From Candidatus Woesearchaeota archaeon (lineage in GTDB: Archaea; Nanobdellota; Nanobdellia; Woesearchaeales; GW2011-AR9), in NCBI GenBank assembly GCA_016181345.1, contig JACOZM010000115.1:1-12322 (forward strand): a DNA stretch of 12,322 bases, given 5' to 3'. Positions 6,188 to 11,161 of this stretch are shown piece after piece (positions within the stretch are counted from its first letter, which is position 1; each line of letters starts with the position of its first letter). The position numbers and the translations under genes are program-made. The notes under the pieces are model-generated. The model saw only the letters and a list, made by a program, of their open reading frames with translations, searched no databases and was not told the origin of the DNA.

Positions 6188-6964
6188 ATGTCTAATTTGG
6201 AAAATGTAACGATGCAAGGAGATCTTGGCGTATTTCGCCAGCTGCCAAAGGCTTATAGATGGCAATCAGCTGCAGAATTACAAACTGAGCGTTGCCAAGA
6301 TAGCCCAACTAGTCCAACCAACCTGCCATGGAAGGATTACCCTGATGTGAATTTCCCATGGCATATATCTGAGCGGTCACACCAACAACTGAGTCGAGCT
6401 AGTCTGCAGGACAATCCATTCTGGCTTCCCCACGGAAATGTGTACTATCCAAGAGAAGATGGAAAATTAGGGTGGAGTTTTACTGATCAAGCACACAATT
6501 TAATTTTGAAGTACATAAATGATGCTCTACATGATATGTATGAGTCTGAGTCTCAGAGCAGGGGATTATTCAGACCGGATGCCAAGGAATCTTGGGAAGC
6601 AATAAATCACAATACTTCACAAGGATTTGTTCTAGACGACCTCGAATTAAAAGCAGGGACTGAGAAATCGTCTTACTTCGAAGTAACTCCTGATGGTTCC
6701 CCTGCACAAAGGCAAGTTGCTCAAGCCGTAGGATTTACTCCTCAAAATTTAACATACCTGCGACAAAGACGAAACCTCCATCCTCGAATCTATGTGCCAA
6801 ATCCGGAGTATCTTGCGAAGATTCTTTCCGGAACTAAAGACCCAATTTGGTTTGCTTCGTTGCTGGGCGGCTTTAACCGTAGCTTCAAGAATGACTGCCG
6901 CTTCTATGCTCTTATAAGCAGTGTTAATGACTGGCATAATGTGCGTGGCGTTTTTCAAAAGTAA
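6188..6964 (+). CDS. Cassette C cargo, hypothetical protein of 258 residues
   Basis: I do not recognise this protein. It is soluble (no signal or membrane segment), Gln/Ser/Trp-rich, and has proline-rich turns early on (DSPTSPTNLPWKDYPDVNFPW, about 38-58). The C-terminal third has FEVTPDGSPAQRQVAQAVGFTPQNLTYLRQRRNLHPRIYVPNPEYLAKIL, which could contain a helix-turn-helix-like segment (RQVAQAVGFTPQNLTYLRQRR, about 177-197), but this is weak. Base and codon use differ from the neighbours: more CAG, CTG and GCC codons and higher GC than the AT-rich host genes, pointing to a separate and more recent origin. It is divergent from the MNT/HEPN operon, with a shared 132-bp control region, and stops 7 nt before the right arm. 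It could be an independent accessory gene or a third component of the toxin-antitoxin locus. Confidence 0.7.
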   Translation: MSNLENVTMQGDLGVFRQLPKAYRWQSAAELQTERCQDSPTSPTNLPWKDYPDVNFPWHISERSHQQLSRASLQDNPFWLPHGNVYYPREDGKLGWSFTDQAHNLILKYINDALHDMYESESQSRGLFRPDAKESWEAINHNTSQGFVLDDLELKAGTEKSSYFEVTPDGSPAQRQVAQAVGFTPQNLTYLRQRRNLHPRIYVPNPEYLAKILSGTKDPIWFASLLGGFNRSFKNDCRFYALISSVNDWHNVRGVFQK

Positions 6965-6970
6965 ATCATA

Positions 6971-7071
6971 GCCCCCAACTCCTTGTCATAGATTTTTAAC
7001 GTCGTTAGTGCGCCAACCCAGAATTTCATAGTTTTTAGCTTCAGCGACAGCGTCTTCAGGTGATGAACGAA
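6971..7071. repeat. Right arm of cassette C
   Basis: A 101-nt arm holding GCCCCCAACTCCTT (6971-6984), TTAACG (6996-7001), TGCGCCAAC (7009-7017) and GGTGATGAACGAA (7059-7071), exact complements of the left-arm blocks in mirrored order. Spacers are longer than on the left (for example 41 nt against 12 nt). TT (7072-7073) then leads to the terminal box. Confidence 0.75.
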
Positions 7072-7073
7072 TT

Positions 7074-7094
7074 AGACTTAATGATGTTATGTTT
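7074..7094. repeat. Cassette junction site 3 (C/B boundary)
   Basis: The right terminal box of C (AGACTTAAT, 7074-7082), GAT, and the left terminal box of B (GTTATGTTT, 7086-7094). It is the most diverged of the junctions but keeps the TTAA-GAT-GTTA core and the exact 3-nt spacing. Confidence 0.7.
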
Positions 7095-7206
7095 GGTGGG
7101 GGTTTAGGGAGCGGGGGTAGAAGAAAATGCGAGCCACAGCGAGCCATAGATAGTGAGCGACCGTCCCCCACCCGAGCACCACAGCCCGCAGGCGAGGAGC
7201 GCAGAG
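7095..7206 (+). other. Left-end hairpin of cassette B
   Basis: GGTGGGGG (7095-7102) pairs with CCCCCACC (7165-7172), the longest of the three left-end stems. The loop holds a GCGAGCCA direct repeat (7129 and 7139). GCC-CGCA-GGC follows, then CGAGGAGCG (7193-7201) and GCAGAG (7201-7206), right before the arm. Any ORF read through here is a by-product of the GC-rich structure. Confidence 0.65.
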
Positions 7207-7264
7207 TTTGAAAACTCCTGTACGTAATGTGTCGTTGCCCCAAATAAAAAAGTTCTTTGAGTAA
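7207..7264. repeat. Left arm of cassette B
   Basis: A 58-nt arm with blocks of 12, 13 and 14 bp at 7207-7218, 7227-7239 and 7251-7264, each the exact complement of a block in 8651-8751, in mirrored order. It ends just upstream of the TATA box. Confidence 0.8.
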
Positions 7265-7267
7265 TAA

Positions 7268-7279
7268 ACTATTTAAAGT
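7268..7279 (+). promoter_or_regulatory. TATA box inside cassette B
   Basis: ACTATTTAAAGT is centred about 26 nt before the ATG at 7300, giving a leaderless transcript. As in cassette A it sits just inside the left arm. Confidence 0.65.
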
Positions 7280-7299
7280 AGTGTTAATCCTGTTTTGTA

Positions 7300-7884
7300 A
7301 TGTTAGTTTGGAGAGATATTGGTTTTAAGAAGAATGAAACCGGAAGAGATACCGAGAGGGTTAGTGATCTTGCCAATGGTTATGCCAGGAGAATAGGTCA
7401 GTTGTTAAGCTCTGGTAATTCTTATGATTCCTCATCCACGGCTTCTTTTATAATCCAAGTGTATGAAAAATTCTTTGAAGAGACGAAAACTGTTCTGAGA
7501 TGGGATGACGTTCCTAAAAGTAAGCAAAGATTAGACCATGAGCAATTCATGAGAGCAATGTTTTTAGGGTATAAAAAACCATTTGATCAAACCACCGAAG
7601 ATATTGATAGGGAAACTGGTAGATTTTCTGGAAAGACTTTAGAAAAGGATAAGGGCTTATCATTTTACTATTCAATTGAATGTGTTGTTGGTTTTTGTGA
7701 AAACTCTGGTTCTAGTAGAGAAGAAGCAACTGAATTTCTGCGAGGGTTATTAGATGGAAAAGTTCTTTATGACCCTCTCTATGTTAGAGAAATACTTAAT
7801 CATCCAGAAAGATTGGGTTTTGGAGTTAAACCTAGAGAACTAGTAAAATTTGCTCGTGCAATATCTGCAAATTATGAAAGATAG
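7300..7884 (+). CDS. Cassette B cargo, N-terminal part (194 residues) up to an in-frame TAG
   Basis: I do not recognise this protein. It looks soluble, alpha-helical and charged, with helices such as SDLANGYARRIGQLLSSG (about 22-39) and STASFIIQVYEKFFEETKTVLRW (46-68), and three strand- or helix-like pieces ending LVKFARAISANYER. The TATA box at leaderless distance fixes the start. The reading frame ends in TAG at 7882-7884, but the same frame stays open and coding-like without interruption through to TAA at 8644-8646. The natural product was probably one protein of about 448 codons. The TAG is either an inactivating mutation, a sequencing error, or a recoded/readthrough codon. TAG clearly stops the U32 gene in this window, so wholesale reassignment is unlikely. 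Confidence 0.65.
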   Translation: MLVWRDIGFKKNETGRDTERVSDLANGYARRIGQLLSSGNSYDSSSTASFIIQVYEKFFEETKTVLRWDDVPKSKQRLDHEQFMRAMFLGYKKPFDQTTEDIDRETGRFSGKTLEKDKGLSFYYSIECVVGFCENSGSSREEATEFLRGLLDGKVLYDPLYVREILNHPERLGFGVKPRELVKFARAISANYER

Positions 7885-8646
7885 GTTTCTTATGACAATG
7901 AAAATGGAATACATAAAATTCCTGATGAAGAAGCTATAGCTAAAGAATTTTTTGCACGAAGAGAAAGAGAAGGAATGTTTCCAGATAAATTTATTGTTCA
8001 TAGTGTAGATACCCAGGCCTCCGCAAAAGCTTGGAGGACGTACGAACAGTTTGCTGCAATATCTTCTTCAAAATTAGCATCTGTTGTGACATATGGTCTT
8101 ATTCCTGGTGGTGTTCTTGGGGGTATAAATCCTGTAGAACTTTATGGTACACTTGACCGTGCTGATTTAATGGTAATGAATTGGTATCCCCAATTTCAAG
8201 GGGGAGTCATAATTCCAACAGTGTTTTTTGCTAAAGATGGTTTTGGTTGCGAGTTTACTGGAAGTATGTCTGTTATGATTGATGGAGATAGGGGAAGAGG
8301 AAGAGATATTATTGCAAGGCCAAACGAAGAAGGAATTTTACCATATTTATCTCCGTCAGAATTTGTTGTAGTTGTACCTCTGGAACTTCAAAGAGTAACA
8401 ATAGACGAAATAACTGGTTTACATCATAAATTACTAAGACCGTCTACAGAAGTTGCATCAAGTTTAGAAAGATGTGTTGGTTATGATCCTAGTTTGTGGA
8501 GAAATTTTCATTATTTTAATGAATGGTTACAAACAACACCAGAAGGAAATGCTCTTCTAGAAGAAAGAATTGGCCGTCCAGTCCGAGATTTAAAAAGTAG
8601 TGATGAAATTAAAGCCAATATCAAAGATGGAAGATTTAGTGTCTAA
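7885..8646 (+). CDS. Cassette B cargo, C-terminal part in the same frame (first ATG at 7975)
   Basis: The frame continues from the TAG as VSYDNENGIHKIPDEEAIAKEFFARREREG and then the ATG at 7975, giving 223 residues to the stop. The 30 codons before the ATG are charged and coding-like, there is no ribosome site or TATA box before the ATG, and no alternative in-frame start occurs. Separate translation is therefore doubtful, and the part belongs with 7300-7884. I do not recognise the domain. It is rich in beta-like hydrophobic stretches (LASVVTYGLIPGGVLGGINP, FVVVVPLE) and Gly/Asp turns (MIDGDRGRGRDII), and its C-terminus is helical and charged. If the gene is broken, this half is a decaying remnant, but it shows no further frameshift or stop, so any loss would be recent. 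Confidence 0.6.
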   Translation, partial: VSYDNENGIHKIPDEEAIAKEFFARREREGMFPDKFIVHSVDTQASAKAWRTYEQFAAISSSKLASVVTYGLIPGGVLGGINPVELYGTLDRADLMVMNWYPQFQGGVIIPTVFFAKDGFGCEFTGSMSVMIDGDRGRGRDIIARPNEEGILPYLSPSEFVVVVPLELQRVTIDEITGLHHKLLRPSTEVASSLERCVGYDPSLWRNFHYFNEWLQTTPEGNALLEERIGRPVRDLKSSDEIKANIKDGRFSV

Positions 8647-8650
8647 TAAT

Positions 8651-8751
8651 TTACTCAAAGAACTCTAAAAAGATAATGTTCTAGTTTTCTATCAAAGGCA
8701 ACGACACATAAGAGTATTAGTTCATTGTCATCTACAAAGGGAGTTTTCAAA
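8651..8751. repeat. Right arm of cassette B
   Basis: A 101-nt arm with TTACTCAAAGAACT (8651-8664), GGCAACGACACAT (8697-8709) and GGAGTTTTCAAA (8740-8751), separated by 32- and 30-nt spacers, against 11 and 8 nt between the matching blocks on the left. TT (8752-8753) joins it to the terminal box. Confidence 0.8.
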
Positions 8752-8753
8752 TT

Positions 8754-8762
8754 AAACATAAC
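8754..8762. repeat. Tail half-site closing the cassette array
   Basis: AAACATAAC is the right terminal box of cassette B. It is followed by TCCATATAAGC instead of GAT plus a new left box, so the array ends here. Beyond it, up to 8849, I see no gene or repeat in the roughly 90 bases before the T-rich terminator of the small leftward gene. Confidence 0.65.
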
Positions 8763-8849
8763 TCCATATAAGCACAGATCACATATTTATCGCTTATGAA
8801 GGTCTAAAATCCCTAATCCTTAGCCTCATTCCTCCAAAATCTGTTACTA

Positions 8850-8869
8850 TCAAAAAGAAGAAAAGAGGT
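8850..8869 (-). terminator. Poly-T terminator of the small leftward gene
   Basis: Read on the minus strand, T/C-rich tracts (CTTTTCTTCTTTTTG) follow directly after the stop of the small ORF, consistent with archaeal poly-T termination. Confidence 0.45.
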
Positions 8870-9055
8870 TTATTTGCCCCAATTCTGGTTTATGAGAGAA
8901 TTGTTTATACTCATCATGTAGGTTGCCCAGTATTGAGCGGAGTACAAGCGCTTCTTTAGGGCTGGAGATACATTTCCATAGGCGGCAATGATGCGCATAT
9001 CCTGACAGAGCTTGTCTAAGATCTCTTGGTTTGTTTTGATTACTTGTTCTTTCAT
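8870..9055 (-). CDS. Small hypothetical protein of 61 residues
   Basis: A leftward ORF with a plausible ribosome site, AAAGGTGA, about 6 nt before its ATG, and a T-rich terminator after its stop. The protein is MKEQVIKTNQEILDKLCQD at the start, then RIIAAYGNVSPALKKRLYSAQ and a short hydrophobic patch WATYMMSIN. The likely fold is two or three helices, perhaps amphipathic, and I do not recognise the family. Its size, isolation and position between a cassette array and a phage-like KilA-N gene would suit a small regulator or an antitoxin-like protein, but this is a guess. A spurious ORF cannot be excluded, although SD, start, stop and terminator are in the correct order on one strand. Confidence 0.5.
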   Translation of the reverse strand: MKEQVIKTNQEILDKLCQDMRIIAAYGNVSPALKKRLYSAQYWATYMMSINNSLINQNWGK

Positions 9056-9191
9056 GTTTTCACCTTTTTTGGTTTTTAGAACTAAAATAGGCGAAGACGA
9101 GCTTATGTGCTTTTTAGTTGAGAAACGAAAAGAACTATATGTCTCTCGAGTCCGTTAAAGAAACCAAAAAAGAGTAAACTGAAGGTCTGAA

Positions 9192-9312
9192 CAAGCCTAA
9201 ACCACCAAGTCACTAGACAGAAGGCTTGGCGAGTGCTTCTAAAGGCTAAAACTAAGAAATTTTCTACTTTTAAGGCTTAAAAGGTAGCCACTCCCGCACT
9301 GGACAACTGCGG
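9192..9312. other. Structured gene-free region with three consecutive hairpins
   Basis: Part of the 300-nt gap between the small leftward ORF and the KilA-N gene. Hairpin 1 is CAAGCCT (9192-9198) with AGGCTTG (9222-9228), and GTC...GAC inside. Hairpin 2 is a long imperfect stem: the 9229-9259 side pairs with 9261-9297 (GAGTG with CACTC, AGCC/GGCT parts, AGAAA with TTTCT at the tip). Hairpin 3 is CCGCA (9294-9298) with TGCGG (9308-9312). The region ends at the KilA-N promoter. It could be an untranslated RNA, an attachment site for the nearby recombinase, or an origin. I could not build a tRNA cloverleaf in it. The first 130 nt of the gap (9060-9190) show nothing I can support. Confidence 0.45.
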
Positions 9313-9318
9313 ATGGAG

Positions 9319-9328
9319 CTTATATACT
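9319..9328 (+). promoter_or_regulatory. TATA box of the KilA-N gene
   Basis: CTTATATACT is centred about 25 nt before the ATG at 9349. This selects 9349 as the start rather than the upstream ATG at 9313, which would lie before the TATA box and outside the transcript. Confidence 0.7.
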
Positions 9329-9348
9329 CTCTTCAATTTGAAGATACA

Positions 9349-10161
9349 ATGAATAAAATAACAGTTTTAGATAAAGATATTGAATTGTTCACCCTAAACA
9401 AAGAGGATTATATTTGTCTGACAGACATAGCTAGATATAAGAATCCCGATGAACCAAAAGATGTAGTTAAAAATTGGCTTAGAAGCAAAAGTACCCTAGA
9501 ATTCTTAGGTTTATGGGAACAAATTAATAATACCTTTTTCAAAGGGGTCGAATTCGACTCCTTTCTAAAACAAGCAGGAAGTAACGCATTCGTATTAGCA
9601 CCACAAAAATGGATTGAGAAAACAAATTCAATAGGCATAATTTCCAAATCAGGTAATCAAGGCGGAACATATGCTCACAAGGATATAGCTTTTGAATTTG
9701 CTTCATGGATATCTGCTGAGTTCAGACTCTATTTAATAAAAGAATTCCAACGCTTAAAAACTGAAGAAAGTGAGAGAAAATCTTTAGACTGGAACCTTAA
9801 ACGAAGTCTAGCAAAGACTAATTATCACATTCACACAGATGCAATAAGAAACCATCTAATCCCAGAGCAGATTTCTAGAAGTGAAGAGAAGTTAATTTAT
9901 GCCACTGAAGCTGATATCTTAAATTTAGCTTTATTCGGATTAACGGCTAAAGAATGGAGAGATAAGAATCCTAAGGTAGAGGGAAATATGCGTGATTATG
10001 CTGAGATTTCCCAGTTGATCTGTCTTTCCAATTTAGAGAATTTCAATGCCTTCTTTATAAGGGAAGGATTAGAAAAAGCTAAACGTTTAGAAAAGCTGAA
10101 CCAATTGGCCATAGAACAGATGACAGTGTTAATGAAAAGCATAAATAAACTACTCCACTAA
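9349..10161 (+). CDS. KilA-N domain protein (270 residues)
   Basis: From the promoter-supported start the protein reads MNKITVLDKDIELFTLNKEDYICLTDIARYKNPDEP, the classic opening of the KilA-N DNA-binding domain (residues about 1-120). It continues with KNWLRSKSTLEFLGLWEQINN, QAGSNAFVLAPQKWIEKTNSIGI, and a Gly-rich turn before TYAHKDIAFEFASWISAEFRLYLIKEFQRLK, also typical. The C-terminal part (about 140-270) resembles the helical region found behind archaeal KilA-N domains: NYHIHTDAIRNHLIP, KLIYATEADILNLALFGLTAKEWR and a Lys/Glu-rich end. KilA-N proteins are spread by viruses and mobile elements and are thought to bind DNA; some are regulators. It precedes the recombinase gene by 31 nt and is probably co-transcribed with it, so it could act as a regulator or accessory DNA-binding factor of recombination. 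That partnership is inference. Confidence 0.85.
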   Translation: MNKITVLDKDIELFTLNKEDYICLTDIARYKNPDEPKDVVKNWLRSKSTLEFLGLWEQINNTFFKGVEFDSFLKQAGSNAFVLAPQKWIEKTNSIGIISKSGNQGGTYAHKDIAFEFASWISAEFRLYLIKEFQRLKTEESERKSLDWNLKRSLAKTNYHIHTDAIRNHLIPEQISRSEEKLIYATEADILNLALFGLTAKEWRDKNPKVEGNMRDYAEISQLICLSNLENFNAFFIREGLEKAKRLEKLNQLAIEQMTVLMKSINKLLH

Positions 10162-10192
10162 TCACCTAGAATAATCTACAGGATCTACAAAA

Positions 10193-11020
10193 ATGCTCCT
10201 AGAACAACTACAAAAAGAAGGCCAAAGGCGAGGCTTAAGTCCTAGAACAGTTAGCACGTATGCTTATTGTGTCCAGAAATTTCTGCGTCATTTTCATTAT
10301 AAAGAATTGAAATGTATAACTAAAGAAGAGATTAAAAATTATCTGGATAACTTTTTGAATTGCCCTAATACACTTAATGTTTATCTCAATGCCTTAAAAT
10401 TTTTCTTTGAAGAAGTATTGCATAAAAAACTGACCTTAAACCTTCAATTTACCAAAACTTCTCGGAGATTACCGGAATTCTTAACTCAGGAAGAAACCAA
10501 CTCATTGTTAAAACAGATTGAAAATCCCAAACATAATTTAATCATTTCTTTAATTTACTCCGCCGGATTTAGAGTTAGTGAAGTACTTAATCTGAAAGTA
10601 AAAGATTTGCAGTTAGAACAAAATTATGGTTGGGTGCGTCAAGGTAAGGGAAGAAAAGATCGTCCTTTTATCATTGCCCAGAATCTTAAACCAATACTTC
10701 AAGAATGGATAGATAATCTCTCTCCTGAAAATTATCTTTTTACCGGAATCCATGGCCAATATACTGCTTCTTCAGTTCGCCAAATCTTAAAGCAGGCGAA
10801 AAGAAAAGCTAAAATCAGTAAAAACATTCATCCCCATACCTTAAGACATTCTTTTGCCACCCATCTTATTCAGAATGGTTACGCGGTTACGGAAGTACAA
10901 CCTCTGTTAGGCCATAGTAAATTAGAAACTACGATGATTTATGTGCATATGGCGGCTCCTCAACTATTAACTATTAAAAGTCCTTTAGACACATTAAGTA
11001 ATTCCCCAAAATCATTATAA
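10193..11020 (+). CDS. Tyrosine recombinase, XerA-like
   Basis: This 275-residue protein has a SAM-like N-terminal core-binding domain (about 1-85: LSPRTVSTYAYCVQKFLRHF ... NTLNVYLNALKFFFEEVL) and a catalytic domain (about 92-275). The complete active site is present: Arg127 (AGFRVSEV), Lys152 (GKGRKDR), His215 and Arg218 (HTLRHS), His241 (LLGH) and nucleophile Tyr250 (TTMIYVH). The end IKSPLDTL is typical of archaeal Xer proteins and also seen in integron integrases. The extra patch that distinguishes IntI is absent, so it is not a standard integron integrase. Family members act on dif-like sites or integrate elements. It follows the KilA-N gene by 31 nt and lies about 1.4 kb from the cassette array, so it may be the cassette recombinase, or simply the chromosome-dimer resolvase. 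A large inverted repeat follows the stop codon. Confidence 0.92.
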   Translation: MLLEQLQKEGQRRGLSPRTVSTYAYCVQKFLRHFHYKELKCITKEEIKNYLDNFLNCPNTLNVYLNALKFFFEEVLHKKLTLNLQFTKTSRRLPEFLTQEETNSLLKQIENPKHNLIISLIYSAGFRVSEVLNLKVKDLQLEQNYGWVRQGKGRKDRPFIIAQNLKPILQEWIDNLSPENYLFTGIHGQYTASSVRQILKQAKRKAKISKNIHPHTLRHSFATHLIQNGYAVTEVQPLLGHSKLETTMIYVHMAAPQLLTIKSPLDTLSNSPKSL

Positions 11021-11027
11021 ATAGGCT

Positions 11028-11079
11028 CCCTAATAGATATTAAAGTAGATGTTTTCTTTACTTTAATTATCATTAGGAA
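11028..11079. repeat. Inverted repeat after the recombinase gene
   Basis: ATTAAAGTA (11039-11047) is the exact complement of TACTTTAAT (11059-11067), with an 11-nt spacer. Pairing resumes outside with CCTAAT (11029-11034) and ATTAGG (11072-11077). The arms total about 21 nt with a 4-nt mismatch in the middle. It may be the recombinase's own site, or a hairpin at the end of its transcript, since it lies 7 nt after the stop. Confidence 0.55.
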
Positions 11080-11080
11080 T

Positions 11081-11087
11081 TATATCT
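11081..11087 (+). promoter_or_regulatory. Possible TATA element before the helicase gene
   Basis: TATATCT (with AATTA before it) lies about 26 nt before 11106-11108, where a mini-ORF begins, and about 72 nt before the helicase ATG. The transcript would then carry a short leader with two tiny ORFs before the helicase. Confidence 0.35.
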
Positions 11088-11115
11088 TCAAATATGAACG
11101 AAGAAATGACCGCTT

Positions 11116-11161
11116 TATTGAACTAAGAAAATGATAGGCCTATTGAACTAAGAAAATGATA
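11116..11161 (+). repeat. 21-bp direct duplication before the helicase start
   Basis: An exact 21-bp direct repeat (11116-11136 and 11141-11161), with a 25-bp period, covers the helicase start codon. Each copy contains TTGAACTAAG followed by AAAATGATA. As a result, mini-ORFs end in ...LLN just before each ATG: one from 11094 or 11106 to TAA at 11124-11126, and one at 11131 (MIGLLN). The second copy supplies the helicase ATG at 11156. Confidence 0.7.

Larger units (their letters stand above)
4773..7082. mobile_element. Cassette C (2310 bp, wHTH-MNT/HEPN operon plus a divergent gene)
   Basis: The terminal boxes TTAAGTCT (4774-4781) and AGACTTAA (7074-7081) are complementary. The inner blocks are all exact complements: TTCGTTCATCACC (4834-4846) with 7059-7071 (13 bp), GTTGGCGCA (4859-4867) with 7009-7017 (9 bp), CGTTAA (4873-4878) with 6996-7001, and AAGGAGTTGGGGGC (4877-4890) with 6971-6984 (14 bp). 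The left arm spans 57 nt and the right arm 101 nt. Genes run outward from the centre and stop 4 nt (HEPN) and 7 nt (rightward gene) from the arms. A toxin-antitoxin-like pair would stabilise such an element, as in integron arrays; this is inference. Confidence 0.75.
7086..8762 (+). mobile_element. Cassette B (1677 bp, one interrupted cargo gene)
   Basis: The ends are the perfect 9-bp inverted repeats GTTATGTTT (7086-7094) and AAACATAAC (8754-8762). Inner blocks, all exact complements, are TTTGAAAACTCC (7207-7218) with 8740-8751, ATGTGTCGTTGCC (7227-7239) with 8697-8709, and AGTTCTTTGAGTAA (7251-7264) with 8651-8664. The left arm spans 58 nt and the right arm 101 nt, the same sizes as in cassette C although the sequences are unrelated. 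The right arm starts 5 nt after the final stop codon. After 8762 comes TCC rather than GAT plus another cassette, so B is the last in the array. Confidence 0.75.

Noticed and set aside
6986..7243. Leftward ORF in the C/B junction
   Set aside because: It runs through the right arm, junction and GC-rich hairpin of the cassettes; its openness follows from base composition, and it has no promoter or ribosome site.
7882..7884. Genome-wide TAG reassignment
   Set aside because: The U32 gene ends in TAG directly before poly-T terminator tracts; reading through would extend it into non-coding sequence with another TAG and then TGA.
3975..8762. Junctions as integron attC sites
   Set aside because: R''-like (ACTTAAC) and R'-like (GTTAAGT) boxes are present, but only 3 nt apart rather than tens of bases with L boxes between them, and the nearby recombinase lacks the IntI-specific patch.
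3975..8762. Archaeal introns with bulge-helix-bulge ends
   Set aside because: The elements are intergenic, the left arms lie outside the transcribed region in A and B, and no split gene flanks them.
9192..9312. tRNA gene in the structured region
   Set aside because: No T-loop GTTCGAATC-type motif or 7-bp acceptor stem with correct spacing could be found.
9313..9348. Upstream ATG for the KilA-N gene
   Set aside because: The TATA box lies at 9319-9328, after this ATG, and the family's proteins begin at the MNKI... methionine (9349).
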